Shown: positions 21,401 to 33,904, counted from the first letter of the stretch. The stretch is 64,000 nt of DNA from Apricaphanius iberus (GCA_028564705.1 JAPXFQ010000127.1:806001-870000), one strand, 5' to 3'. The notes: generated by a model from the sequence alone, not told the origin. Numbers and translations are program-made.

Positions 21401-24400
21401 GCTACAACAATATCACCCTGAAGGTTTCCATATATCAAGTCGTCAAAGAATATCAAAACAAGTAAGATTAAATCTGCTATAACACTCACATTAAAGTCTC
21501 TTGGATTGAAACATATGCTTACGAATGTTTAGAAGCAGGCTTTTTTTTGTACTGTAATAAACAGTGTGTGTGCTGTTATTGAATATATGTGGTGCAGCCA
21601 CATTCTACAGAGGGCACTCTGGGAGTAGCTGTTGGCATAAAGGTACCCCAATCAATGTTCAGGGGCCGTATTCACAAAGAGTCTTAGGGCTAAAAGTAGT
21701 TTCTAACTGGCGAATTTAGGAGTAAGGTTGCTGGAGCTCATCCCAGCAATCAGCAGGCGTTTGGAAGGGTAAACCCTGGATAGGACGCCAGTCTGTCGCA
21801 TAATATGATGAATTTCACGTTTTTTCGTTTTTAAACTTCACCCTCTCTGTAAGTAGGCCATTGTGTGTATGTAAGTTGTATGAAGTGTCAGTCTCGTGGC
21901 CGACACAAATATGTCATCATGCATTATTTCTGCTATTTGCGCTGTTCATAATCAAGCTTTTATCAACATTGAAGTTTTCCATTTCCTGGTTTCACACGTG
22001 TCATTCCACAACCAATCACACTGCTGTCTGTTTATTTACTCATGCATAGGAAATGACGTTTTCCATAGCAACGGGACGTCACTCTTAGCTTACTTTTAGG
22101 GATTTGTCCTATGTAAAAGTAGCTCTTAGTGCGTTTGTGAATAGGTTTTAGACGACAACTCCTACGTAAGACCCTTTAGCGCGAGTTAGGAGTAACACCT
22201 AGTGGTAAGAGAAGAGTCTTTGTGAATATGGCCCCAGATGTGGTGGTGTAGAGACAAACGGGCTTGACCATGCTGGTTTGTGTTTTTAACAATATCCTGC
22301 GGTTTATGTATTTTTTTTGTGCTAATATTCACAATGGATTGACATATCTGACCACATTTTTGGATTGCTTTTTTCTTTTATGATATTTTTATTCACAGTA
22401 ATCATCAAATATTTTTGGTTAGCGCCATTACAATCTAATGTATCGACTGTGATAAATTAAAAAAGAGGCATTTAGAGAAATCCATGATATTGGCACCTTA
22501 TGGTTCTCCATTGTTTTTTTCCTAACACTTTAAAAGGTAGAAATTGTACCCTTTGCCTGTAACTGTTTGTTTGTAAACCTTATTCTCTCTAACATTTGAC
22601 AGTGAAACACTTCGAATTCATACATTTAAATACATCTCCTTAGTACATGGTAGCATTGATTTAAAACTGTTTGACTTGGTTTGAAAATTTTCAATGTCAC
22701 TCTAAAGGCATTTCTCATTAATGGAATACTGTCCTATTCCTCTGGAAATGGTATAACTGTTGCAGATACACTTTTTTCTGAACTGCCTAAACATTTTCTG
22801 TGGAGCAAAGATCAGGCTTTGTGATGGCCACCCCAAAACACTGACTACCACCTGGAAGACCCATGTGTATCCAGCTTCAACTTCCTGGCTGATGCCTTGA
22901 GATGTTACTTCAATATTTTAGTATTAACTTCATTGTTTTGTTTATTGCACCATTTGCTGCAGGAAGCACTCATCTTAAAGCCATACTTCACCACTGGGAT
23001 GTTGTTCTCAGGCAGGACTTAAAGGTTGGATATGGAGCATGAGCATGATAGCGACATCTAGGTTATCTAGTTTGTAGTTAAAACAGTAAATACATAATCC
23101 CTGCTGTTGGGCTATCTGGTTCGCTGCCGATACGTGCAGTATCCAACCTGAACTTTGTCCAGTGAGGAATGTATTTTAGAGGAGTTTAACTAACAGATAA
23201 TATTAGCAAAGGTAGAGTGTTTGATGCTGTGGTAATGTTTTATGTGGGTCCATCTGGTATAGGCTTCACCTAAAACTACTCTAGTTTCTGTTCTTCTGCG
23301 ATTACTCCTGTCCTGATTAGGATAACAATATATCCGGGTCTCTAAAGCAGCTGCTTGACTTGCTGACTCCACCATTCTTCCTAGTGCAAGCCGAGCTGTG
23401 CTGACCATGTAGTTGGATCATAGAGACCGTATCTGTCAACCCACAGCCGCTACTGGCTGGTCGATGTACACATAACGTTATTTTCATGCCCATTTAAAAT
23501 TAAAATTATATTATATTTTAATTTAAATATAATTTTTAAAGGAAATGTTTTACTTTCATTCTGCATCCCTTCTAAAAGCCCCGTGGATGCATTATTTTTT
23601 AACTGTAGCTTTTTATGAAAATGTTCCTTATGCAACCTTTAAGTGGATTTACAAACTGTTTTCTGCATTTGTATGATGTTTTTGGAGTAATTACTTCTTC
23701 ATCTCTACATGACTTTTTAGCCCATTGCCAAACTGGACTTGTTACATTGTGTGTATTGACACTTTCTTACCAGCTTAGACCAGCATCTTCACAAGGTCTT
23801 TTGTTTTTCTTTGGGATAGATATGCATTTACCTTAACAAGGTAACATCTGGAACAGAACGCATCTCCTTGCAAATTATTATTACAGTATGTAGTTATGTT
23901 CTAAGGGTTTTTATACTTTCACATAATTGTTTATTTGACAAACGTGAAACCTTCCAGTATCTGTAAACTGTACCAGTTACGAATCCAGACTTTTGGAGAT
24001 CTAAAATTCTGTTCCTCATATCTTTTGGGATTTCTGTTTATTGACATTTAGCAAGCAGAAATGATTCAGGTAATCCTAACTGACTAAAAAAGGTATTGTT
24101 CCTTTTTAGGGTATTATGAATATTTATTTTCAAGTGTAGCATTTTTTATTGGGAAAAACTGATGACATAGGACTACATACCTAATGCCAGTTATGATAGA
24201 AAAAAGTTCAGATAAAATGCATTGTTTTAAAATGTGTATCTTTTTTGTTAAAGTCATGCAGAAACATCTGAAATAAAAAGGAATTTTAAAAAGAGGCAAC
24301 TAATTCAAATATTTAGCTGCTGTCCCTTCCACTTCCAACATTTTTTTTGGAAACTCTGCTCACATTCAATGGCACCATGTCTGCCTTTATAAATATAGTT

Positions 24401-27400
24401 CTTGGATAAAGTAAACCCCATTAGCAAGTTGAGCACTTATGTATAGCTGGAAAGTCGATCACTTATCACTCATCTTGTGTTGCCTGCTGAGCTGGCTGTG
24501 TCCCAACTCAAAGCATTAGGGACCAGATTAGAGGGGTCAGGGGCGCTCCCTTGGGTCCCCTGGTTTGCCCACCACCTGCCTGTCTTAAGAATATTCCGGA
24601 AGTTTAAAGCATGACATAGTTGAATACACAAGGGTGTGCTTAAAAGTGGGCCCACATTTGCTGTCCAAAATGTGTGTTAGTGATTGAAGGGAAGATATGG
24701 CCCTCTGGAGGGTTGAAAAGGTCTAAGTGAATGGATTCTGCCATCTTAAAGGTGAAGAGGGGTCAGTTCTTGTTTTTACACGTTTTCTGCAAGAAAACTT
24801 TGATTAGTGAGAAGCAGGATTGGAAATACAAATGCTTATAGCTCAACAATCCATACAGCTTCAGTCCTTTTCATATATAGGTTTTAATTTATGAATCTAT
24901 TCTATTGAACTTTATCTTCCCATTATATGTTCAATTATCTTTTTATTCAGGTAAATAAAGGTTGCAGTCACTGCTAGAATAACCTATTACAGCCACGAGC
25001 AACACTCCTGATAAACTAAGTCTTTTTAAACTTGTGTATCCATGTTTCCAGGGTCCATTTTTGCTTAAGTTTACATTTTAAGAATACACATTAATCATCC
25101 ACAAGAATTATGCCACGAAAACAAACCTCAAATTGTGTCTAAAGCCTTCATTATGTGCCCTATAAATAAGTGTGAAGACTATAGTTTTATTTTAATTTAT
25201 AGCCTGATTGGCCCTTAAAAAATGCAAACATTTTCTTCATATTAAAAGCATCTAAGTGATTTCATGTTGCATTCAAAACCACACTCTTCGGTGTTGATGT
25301 TGTCGCTGTTTAAAGCAAGCTTTAACTTTTGGAGCATCAGGAAGGTGTTTAAAATAACGAGAAGAGAGGAAGAACATAAATATAATAAGCTATTTTGAAA
25401 TAAACTGTAATTTTCTACAGTGTTTTGAGACGTGTGGCTTATTCAGGTTGTGAGAGCTCTAGACTTAGAGCACATAACAAGAAAGATGATCAGAGCACAG
25501 CAAACAGTTACTCTTTTCATTTATTTTTTACCTTTAACCTCTGTTTGTAATTAAACATGCTGGTCTGGTATTTCAGTCTTTTGTAAATCTCAATAGGATA
25601 TTTTTGTTTTGCTCTCTGCTCTCTCACAAACATGGTGTGGCTTTTCTTCTGATTCTAAAGCAAATAATTAATAACCATTTGTGACAGGAAGGTTGAGAAG
25701 AGTTATTTTACATTGTATCTTTATCTCTAAACATATTCATAGTTAATTTTGGCTTTAAAATGGGAATCCTTTATTATAAAAAAAACATAGAAGTTTAAAT
25801 TTGCCCTAAAGATGTTTTTAGTGCATTTCCGACTAAATTTATTATTTTTTTAGAACAAAGTTTGCAGATATCACTATTAGTTGAAAGTTTCATTACCTGG
25901 CAGCTAGAAACACACATTACACATTCACTGACATATTTGTCATCTTGATGAATCAGCCAAGCCACCATCCTGGTACCAAAATTTGGACAAAATACATTAA
26001 AGTAGCCTACATAGAACTCATTTAAAGGGAAAGCACCTCAATTGTCTGTTATATCACCGTAACTCAGTTTCACTCCACTGCACTTATCAAACATTTTAAA
26101 ACAAATAAATCTTGATTTTTCTTCTGAACAGAGTCTCTTGAAAAGAAAAGTCAATTATGACTTCAGTTTAGCACACAGGGAAGTATTTTTGGCAATGTGA
26201 AGTGTCAACGCTTTAAATTTGTTCTCACCAAGACCATTTTTGTCATTTGATCAGTGCTTATAACCACTCAATAGGGAATAAAAAAATATGTTTCCTGATC
26301 CAATGATCATAAATATGGTCATTGGATCAGTACATGTTCACCATAACAGTTCAAATTACAGCACAAAGTAAACTTGATTTTTTTGCCCTTTAGAAAGGAA
26401 GTTCAACACTTAGTCTCTCAAAAGAATTAATCTAGAGTTTTATTTCAACTTTGATAAACATATGATTAGTTCCAAAACAATTGAGACCACATGGAAAACC
26501 TCTAATGTATCCAACCAGGTCCATGAAACCACAAAAAACTAACAGCTGCTGCCTTATCCGATCTGCCACTTGAAAGGAATTGAACAAAAACTACGGAGGT
26601 TTTCTTTAATTATATTTTTTCAAAGTTAGGGCTGATTATTGCCTTGTGTCTAGCTCATGGTAAAACTACACAAACACTAATTTACATAATGTCTAGGACT
26701 TAAAATGTTTTGTTCATCAAGTGGCTGAAGTGTTGCCACAGATCTTACCGCAAAACTGTAATTTGTCACAGTACACAGCTTTTCAACAATAGCTTTGTGT
26801 GTTTTAGGGTTGTTTGTTCTTGCTGGCAGACCTTTGAAAATAAATGCATAAAGAATTACAATTATATTTTTCCAGCAATCAAACAATGTTGAGATTTTTG
26901 CTTTTTGTTTTGTTTAATTAAAAACTATGCTTGTTTTTCTGTTTTGTGCTTTCAGAGATGCAGAGACATTCTTAATTGACTCCAAAAAGATGCAGGCATC
27001 TAATGGGGGCTGGCTTGTATTTGATATAACAGCCACCAGTAACCACTGGGTGATAAACCCACAGCAAAATTTTGGCCTTCAGCTCTGTGTGGAAACCATG
27101 GATGGTAAGCAAAGTACTTTTTTTCTTTACATAATATTTTTGCAAGCAATCAATAAATAATTATATTTACATATTCCATCAACTTACTTTAGAATGTAAA
27201 AAACACAACTTCAACTTCTGACGCATTCTACAATGTCAACATTTAATTTTAAAGGAAGACATATAATCATACAAAATCCAATTTAATCTCTAAGTAAATG
27301 AAGTAAAAGAATCAGCACTATTGTTGACCTACGTATATCAATATAAGACTAACCATTAAAAAAAAAAATACAACTTTAATTTAGTTTTTGCTTTTTGAAA

Positions 27401-30400
27401 AGGAAGAAGTATCAACATCAAATCTGCTGGAATCATCGGGAGAAACGGGCCCCAGTCCAAACAGCCATTCGTTGTTGCTTTCTTTAAGGCCAGTGGGGTT
27501 CTTCTCCGCTCGGTGAGAGCTGCTGGTGGGAAAAAAAAGAACCACAATCGCAATAAATCTACGAAGCAACAAGAATCATCAAGGAGACCAAGACCTGGAG
27601 GTGTGCACTGGGCATGCAGTTATGATGTTAATATTTTTTTAGGATTTTATTCCTGTAAAAAATAAATGGCGATGATGGTAAAGATGTGTACAAAGCTTTA
27701 AAATACATGTTAATTGGATAGTGTTATGGTACTTTAATATGAATATAATTAACATGTCGGTAAAAAGATTCCTAAAGATCCCCTAAAGCTTTACTTTGTT
27801 TGCAAATAGGTTTCATAAAATGTTCCACTCAAGGGTCCTAAAAATCTGTTGTTAGGAAACAAGGTTATTCATTCCTAATTGCACATTAATTTTACCAAAC
27901 TAAAACATATTCTGCTTCCAATTGTCTCTGTTTCTGAATTAACTCTGAAATATGCTGGACACTTTTTGCTGGGTTCAAAATTTCACAGAATAGTTTATAA
28001 TATCCCACACACATAACTTAATCTCTTGCTGTCCTCATTTGATTTACCTGTTGTTCATATTAATGAGTTGATTCGTTCTACAGTCACAACACGAGCATTT
28101 CAATTTGTCTATCTGTCTTTGGTGTTTTGTACTGGGAAAAGGATGAAATAGTCATAGTGTTTTACTACTTCAGGAAAAGGTTTTTTGTGCCCCCTCAAAT
28201 AATGTTTTTACCTGAATTACTAAAAAAGTAGATCAAGTTCCCTTTAACTGGCATTGCTCAAAGCTTTGGCATGCTGTCATAAATAAATCTGAATGAGAGT
28301 AAGCATATTAATTTAAGGCGAAAGATCATCCAAAGACATGTTGTGGCTGAAGGTTGTTTATGAGCAAGGTCAACTATAGTGAGACAGTTTTTTATACCAA
28401 ACTGTTTCAGTTACAGTTTTTAATGGAAGAATGAGCCCGTGCAATTTAAAAAGCAATAAAAAATATTATAGAAATGGATGTACATTTCTAAATTTGAAGA
28501 AAGTAAAAAATAACAGCATTACTATTGCATTTTGAAAATAAAACTGATTTGGGTGATTCTAACAGACCTAATGCAAGGAAAGTTTTACTGATTTAATGTC
28601 AGACTATGGGAAAAAATGGTTAAATGTCTTTTCAAAAAGTGAATGCAATTTTTTTTTTTTTATTGTTTGTGCAATCCTTTTGATAGATTTGACACTCAGG
28701 TCGCAGATGCTTTTGACATGACAGGAGATACAATTATGAAACAATATGTGTACAAAGACTGTGTTAGAGCATTATTTGCCAGTGTCAGAGGATCTTCCTA
28801 TGCCATTGACATAAAAAGCACATAATGTGATTAGTGTAATGTATTATTTTACTAATTATTTTTCTTTTGTTTTATTCATTACCTTAGACTATAACACTAG
28901 TGAACAGAAGCAGGCCTGCAAAAAGCATGAGCTTTATGTCAGCTTTCGAGACTTGGGCTGGCAGGTAAGTCACTAACATTTAAAATCTCTCTTTTTTTTT
29001 AAAGAATATTTCTCCGACTCGTATAAAAAACCCTGCACATATTTGAATAAGTGTGTTTTTAAGCACATTCATAGACAAGGAAAACCTGTCGGGGGCAGAA
29101 GTTCTCCAAATTCCTATCCGCTGAGAGTAATTTTCTACTCTCTAACATCTACATACAACAGTGATAGAGCTGGTTAAAACAGGAGAGCAAAAAGCGATTT
29201 TACAATCGATCACGCCAAAACAGCTCTTTGGGCATACATGTTGTTTCTGAGTGGAAACCGGTTGCACAAGTGATTAAATCAGTGTTTTGTTTTGTTTTTT
29301 GTCACGGACAGTGGCTTTGCGGCACATAAAACTCTGGCTTCATCTGTCTACATGCAGACACTTAAAACTGAGAAAACGCAAATCTTCACTTTGGACGGAG
29401 TTTTTTAAAATAATATTTTTTGGTGCCAAAAATAGGCATAAAAAATATCTCCATTTTGTGAGATACAGGGCTATGTGTGGACAAGGTATCAGTGCTGATC
29501 AGCCTCGCCCCCCTAAACACAGACAAACCAAAAATCATTAAATAAACAGTTTCCCCATAAACTAATGCTCCATAGAGAAGTATTAGGATCTGCAACACTT
29601 TTGTGGTTTTCTGAGCTGTATTTGTATTTTTACAAGGCATAATGCGGACATTTCTGAAGGCTCCTCAAATATTCAGAAAAGATTTGTGCTTGTTAAAACA
29701 CTAAAAAAAAATAAAATAAGTGAAAACAAGCAGGGGTTGTTAACCACAGTTTATTCTTCTCAGTCTATGTTAGAAAGGATAGATGCAACACCATTATTTT
29801 TGGACGCAAGGCCTGGCAGTTCGCTACGTAAGCATGGAGGGAGTAGAGCCCAATTATCTACTATCAGTCTTTTTGTCAACAGACTTTTATTGGTCAGCTC
29901 AATATCAGCCATAGGTCATTTCATCAGAAAGCTGCTCTTTAGTAATTAGTAGTCAATGCAGCCTTTAGACACTAAATGCTTTATATTGCAAGGTCAGCTT
30001 ATCTGATATGGTATTTTTGCAATTCTGAGTACAAAGAGGTGTAGAGAATAGTTAAACAGACCACTATGTTTTGTTGAGTATTTTTTTAGCTGTACTTCTA
30101 GTAAAAAGCCTTCCAGCTCAATCAAAACGTACTTTTTGTCAACCATTGCACCTTAAAGGGGGAGTGTGTACAAGCTGAAGACGATAACATCTCTAGTTAA
30201 CATGTTAGGCCTGAAAAAGTTAGCATCCCCTGCTGTCCTGGTGCAGAACTGCTATACAACACTGACACACCAATGGAGAGATTTAAAAGGGAAAATGTTT
30301 CCGTCAATAAGTCAACTTGCTTACCAAAGTCTAAACCAAGCTTTACTAACTAAGACCGCGGCTGTTAAATCTGCAGCAAGATGTGCACAATAGTTTTGAC

Positions 30401-32335
30401 ATTTTTGGTCTTAATGAATATGTAATGTGGGTATTTCTGTAATAAGACACAATATATTAGGAGGAGAACATCCAGATAATTATGTGTTCTAGGCACTGTG
30501 TGATTTATGAAGCATCAAACTGTTTGCACCCACTATTTTACTACCTATTTTTAATGCAACTGAAAATCATGCGCTAACTTTGCGCCACCACATTCAACAT
30601 AAGTTTATTACTGACAAATCAAAAATATAATTCACATTCTAACCTAGTAGTAATCAATGCTCTTTTGGCCATAAACCTGAGAGTTATATCAATTTTACCC
30701 TTTTTTTCCAATGACGCATCATAATTCACTACACGCTCAAGCATCTGCATCTGCTCTTTACTTATTTCGATCTCGATTAGACTACACAGGAATGGTTACT
30801 AATCTTTCTTGGGTACAGTTAATAAATATAATAAACATGTGCAATACCCCAGTGACAATTGCATTGATGACATTTAAAAACAAAATGTCTACATTTCAAA
30901 ATACATACATAAGCCAGATGTAATTAACTTTTACATCTTCCAGCCTTCTATGAAATACCTAAAAAATTGAGGTAGATCCAAGGTTAATATTAGATTTTAA
31001 TAATTTTTTTAAAGACTAAATGCAGTTTAGTTCTCTAATATTTTTAGATGATTTATTCTATTTTAGAGATGCCCTTTAGACAGCAGATTTTTCCAGGGTT
31101 TATGTGTTGGCATGTTTTATCTTTAATTTAATACATTTGATAGAGAATGTGAAAAAGTGTCATGCATTTCAACAACATTAGTAGAATATGGACATCTCAG
31201 GACTGCAAGCAGCCTTGTTCTGGACAAGCTGCGCCTTTAATCAGTCAGACTCGCTTGCATGGGGCAGCAGCACCTGTGATGGACAGGCCATCTGTCCAGG
31301 TTATACCCCGTCTCTTGCCCAATAGCCACAGTAGATAGGTACCAGCCCCTCTGCGACCCTTCAAGGATAAGCAGAACAGACGATGGATGGATGGATGTAC
31401 AGTATATGTACACTGCACACATTAACTTTATTAATGACGAACAAAAAATATAATTCACAGACATTCTAGCTTCATAGTAGTCTAATAGACCTGACCATTG
31501 TTTTTTAACATTTTTTTTCTTTTTGCCAAAGACGCATTGTGAATCTACTGCATTTATTACCTCTCTCTCTGGCTGTAACACAGTCCGTGGGACACACAGC
31601 AGCAGGCACAAAGTCCTCATTTGAATACTCCTCCTGTATTCTGTTATGAATTGCTCACTCAATCTTTGTAAATCACCCGTAAATGAAGGACAACCAACTG
31701 TCACAAAATGTTTGCGGTACATGCAGTTTCTTTGCCGTCTTTATTTGGATTTTTGATAAATCAGGCTCTTAATGTTTTTAGCTCCAAAGGTTGTAAAGAG
31801 CTTATTTAGGAACTGTTTCAGTACTGATCATTCTCATTGTAAACATGCAGTTAGCTGCAAGGCTTGTCCAAGTAAGCTTAGCAGGACTGAGCGTCAATTA
31901 CCACATGGTAGTAATATTAAATCATAAGAAAAGTATATCCAGGCTGTAAACTGACAGAGCTAACTGTTTTTATTCTTTTTTTTTTGGCCAAGGATTGGAT
32001 CATTGCACCGGAGGGTTATGCTGCCTTTTATTGTGACGGCGAATGCTCTTTTCCGCTTAATGCTCAAATGAATGCAACAAATCATGCTATTGTGCAAACC
32101 CTGGTAAGTGTTTAAGTTGTGTTGTGCACGTGTTTAAACTTGCAGTATTCTTGTAAATAAAAATGCATATACTTCTCATTTATAGGTTCATTTAATGTTT
32201 CCTGACAACGTGCCAAAGCCTTGCTGCGCCCCAACTAAGCTCAACGCAATATCAGTGCTTTACTTTGATGACAGTTCTAATGTTATTCTGAAAAAATACA
32301 GGAATATGGTTGTCAGATCTTGTGGGTGCCATTAG
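17933..32335 (+). CDS. bmp5: bmp5, bone morphogenetic protein 5 precursor (complete, 7 coding exons)
   Basis: A secreted TGF-beta-family ligand that signals through BMP receptors in skeletal and organ patterning. Coding join: 17933-18437, 21269-21461, 26956-27104, 27403-27600, 28888-28964, 31993-32103, 32186-32335, totalling 1383 bases or 460 residues, close to the 454 of human BMP5. All junctions are GT-AG and phases match. A hydrophobic signal peptide spans about residues 1-29. The prodomain contains the BMP5/6/7 block [20 protein letters not shown] and [17 protein letters not shown]. The processing site RSVR ends at R321, giving a 139-residue mature ligand. The seven cystine-knot cysteines are 359, 388, 392, 424, 425, 457 and 459, and a glycosylation site NAT starts at 401. 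Sequence and synteny favour bmp5 over bmp6, bmp7 or bmp8. Confidence 0.97.
18438..20430. other. bmp5 intron 1, left part
   Basis: AT-rich intron with no secured repeat or gene. A 69-codon open frame at 19197-19406 is probably chance. Confidence 0.4.
20440..20870. promoter_or_regulatory. candidate regulatory stretch in bmp5 intron 1
   Basis: Less AT-rich and non-repetitive. Contains a perfect direct repeat of TGACCT with a one-base spacer at 20543-20555 (DR1 type) and a direct repeat of AGGTCA with a six-base spacer at 20841-20858. DR1 sites are bound by nuclear receptors such as HNF4, RXR and COUP-TF. A regulatory role is inference. Confidence 0.3.
21269..21461 (+). CDS. bmp5: bmp5 exon 2
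   Basis: Acceptor tttcccag, donor gtaaga. Prodomain segment with [15 protein letters not shown] and [15 protein letters not shown], nearly identical to other vertebrate BMP5. Confidence 0.96.
21663..22234. mobile_element. MITE with inverted ends and 3-bp duplication (Harbinger-like)
   Basis: Starts GGGCCGTATTCACAAAGAGT and ends in the inverse (ACTCTTTGTGAATATGGCCC, with one mismatch plus flanking differences). CAG flanks both ends at 21660-21662 and 22235-22237, a 3-bp target-site duplication typical of PIF/Harbinger elements. No transposase. A fragment around 21765-21790 looks captured from another repeat family. Confidence 0.7.
22750..24010 (-). pseudogene. Tc1-like transposon relic split by a TTAA MITE
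   Basis: 22820-23015 and about 23643-23880 give, on the minus strand, consecutive decayed parts of a Tc1 transposase. + strand landmarks are ctgatgccttgagatgtt, ttgctgcaggaagcac and ccagcatcttcacaaggtct. Same family as the relic at 1790-3390. All frames are broken. Confidence 0.6.
23023..23638. mobile_element. TTAA-flanked MITE (piggyBac/Kolobok-type duplication)
   Basis: Inverted ends AGGTTGGATATGG and CCTTATGCAACCT are each bordered by TTAA (23019-23022 and 23639-23642). Length 616 bp, no coding capacity. Sits inside the Tc1 relic. Confidence 0.65.
24010..26955. other. bmp5 intron 2, right part
   Basis: AT-rich intron. 24450-24720 is more complex and may be a decayed repeat, but no ends or motifs were secured. 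Nothing else is supported. Confidence 0.35.
26956..27104 (+). CDS. bmp5: bmp5 exon 3
   Basis: Acceptor tttcag, donor gtaagc. Encodes [13 protein letters not shown] and [19 protein letters not shown], the conserved arm region of the prodomain. Confidence 0.96.
27403..27600 (+). CDS. bmp5: bmp5 exon 4 with RSVR processing site
   Basis: Carries the end of the prodomain, the RSVR cleavage site (residues 318-321) and the basic N-terminus of the mature ligand, [14 protein letters not shown]. An eight-A run at 27531-27538 encodes the lysines. The donor is gtgtgc, weaker than consensus, but it alone supplies the base needed to complete the aspartate shared with exon 5. Confidence 0.93.
27601..28887. 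other. bmp5 intron 4
   Basis: AT-rich, with no repeat, RNA gene or coding feature recognised. Confidence 0.4.
28888..28964 (+). CDS. bmp5: bmp5 exon 5 (77 bp)
   Basis: Acceptor accttag, donor gtaagt. Encodes [20 protein letters not shown] and on to LGWQ, including the first knot cysteine (359). Confidence 0.96.
29050..29735. repeat. probable decayed DNA transposon in bmp5 intron 5
   Basis: Complex sequence with a caaatcttcactttggacgg block resembling non-autonomous hAT-type repeats of fish. Ends are not defined. Confidence 0.3.
29740..30345 (+). repeat. dispersed repeat, copy 1
   Basis: Shares an ordered set of blocks with 45050-45690, for example acgtaagcatggagggagtag versus acttaagcatggacggagtag, then aattagtagtc, ctgctgtcctggtg and caacactgacaca. 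Both copies are diverged and without coding potential. Family unknown. Confidence 0.55.
30346..31780 (+). mobile_element. non-autonomous DNA transposon, copy 1, interrupted
   Basis: 30346-30910 and 31390-31775 match, in order, the element at 55290-56316 (blocks tcttaatgaatatg, acattcaacataa, ataaacctgagagtta, tttgataaatcaggct). The gap contains about 480 bp of inserted sequence including a reversed teleost repeat fragment (31240-31395, with a gatg microsatellite end). Confidence 0.55.
31240..31395 (-). repeat. fragment of the teleost high-copy repeat
   Basis: Reverse copy of the first part of the 4755-5105 repeat, recognised by ggccatctgtccaggttata, gcccctctgcgac and a terminal gatggatggatg. 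Confidence 0.55.
31993..32103 (+). CDS. bmp5: bmp5 exon 6 (111 bp)
   Basis: Acceptor ggccaag, donor gtaagt. Encodes [20 protein letters not shown] with two knot cysteines, the NAT glycosylation site and HAIVQTL. Confidence 0.97.
32186..32335 (+). CDS. bmp5: bmp5 exon 7 (coding part)
   Basis: Acceptor tttatag. Encodes [20 protein letters not shown] to the terminal RSCGCH and stop TAG at 32333. The last four knot cysteines are here. Confidence 0.97.
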   Translation, partial: VHLMFPDNVPKPCCAPTKLNAISVLYFDDSSNVILKKYRNMVVRSCGCH

Positions 32336-33120
32336 TTTTGAGGCAGTTTAATTTATGGAGCCTAAAATAGAAATTGTAGGAATTACATATCTATTGCAGC
32401 TGTGATTTTATGTACAGTATTATGTATATAAAGTTTTCCCATTGGTTAATTTATTTCCCTTCAAAAGAATAGCACTGAATACTGTAATATTTAAGTGATT
32501 AGTACAAAATGTTGAGTTGCCTTACACGCATGATTACTTTACTTATGTGTCCGCTGGCATATATTTTTATCTGTATATCTTCCTTGATGAAACATTTCAC
32601 TGGAGTCATTATGACAATTAAAATGTCATTATGACAACTTTGCCTTTTTGATTTCAGTTGTGAAATTGTGTTGTAAATGTTTAGTACAAAAATTAAGTTT
32701 TGTGATAAACTCTGTGTCAGATGGTTGTTGCATAATTACATCCCTAAAATACACAAAATGGTGTTGCTGATAAATTACCTTAACAACAGTTTGAGCTCTG
32801 TGTGGGACCCTGTAATTTTTTTTATTTTTTATTTTTTTTATTTATCATAACATGATTTGTTTCAACAAGAGTGCCACATGAACATTTTTCCATTTTATTA
32901 TGAAAAATATTTAAAGTTACAATTTTAAGTATGAGCGCTTGACCATTTATGCTATTTTAAACAGTTTCTGTTTACATAACTCTCCAAATCTAAATACTGT
33001 TTATTAGTTTTGTATGAAATTCTTCATAGCTAAAACCATCTTAGCTCCACAGTAACTCTAGCTTATGCTTAAGAAGCATACCTTAAAATGTTTTGTACTT
33101 CTAATAAATGTTCCACTAGG
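32336..33120 (+). other. bmp5: bmp5 3' untranslated region
   Basis: AT-rich. A canonical AATAAA at 33103-33108 is followed by a T-rich stretch, which suggests cleavage near 33120-33125 and a 3' UTR of about 0.8 kb. No earlier AATAAA was seen. Confidence 0.55.
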
Positions 33121-33904
33121 AAAAAAAATTCCCTTGCTTTTATTGATCGTGCAGCTTTTCTTACTTAAATTAACAACCTGAACGTGATTGTTTGAAAAAG
33201 TAGCCATGAAAGAAAAGCATTATCTATCCCATACTCTTCTACCAAATGTTATTCGTCAAGACCTTTTCAACCTGATCTTGTTCTCTCTGTATTCTTTTTG
33301 GAGCTCTCTTACTGTTTTGAACTCAGTTGCTGGACTACCGTCATAGATTCATAAATGTTACCAAGCATGATATAAATTGAAGACATATTCTTAATGAGTG
33401 GTAATCCTACTAGCAGAAGGCAAATGGTAAAAAACAAACATCCTTTATTTAATTGGGAGTTGATGTAATAGATAACTATGAAGTGGAAGGAAAAGTATTC
33501 ATGGTTCTGAAGGTTTTAAACAAGTACAAATTTGAATCTTGCCATACATTGAGTTAATACTTTGTAGAACCACCTTTTGCTGCATGTTCAGTTGCAGTTT
33601 TGGGGGGTATTTTTCTAATAGCTTTTCAGTCAAATTGGATGTGGACAGTCAGTGAACAAAACATTTTGAAGCCCTGTTACAGATTCTCAACTGTATTGCT
33701 GGACATTGACCACTCTACAATTTGAATATCCAGTTAACTAAAGTAATCAGTCCACATACACTTCTGTCTCAAGTCTTTTTTCGACTATAAGAAATATTCC
33801 AAGATTGCCCCAAATTAATCATAATCCATTTTGTTCCTGCATAAGAAAACTCTTTCCCACAACACAATGCTGTAACCATTCTTATCCTTTTCTGTCCTCG
33901 ATCT

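Noticed and set aside
20977..21489. 170-codon minus-strand frame over bmp5 exon 2
   Set aside because: Overlaps a confirmed exon on the opposite strand; no motif, low-complexity hydrophobic segments.
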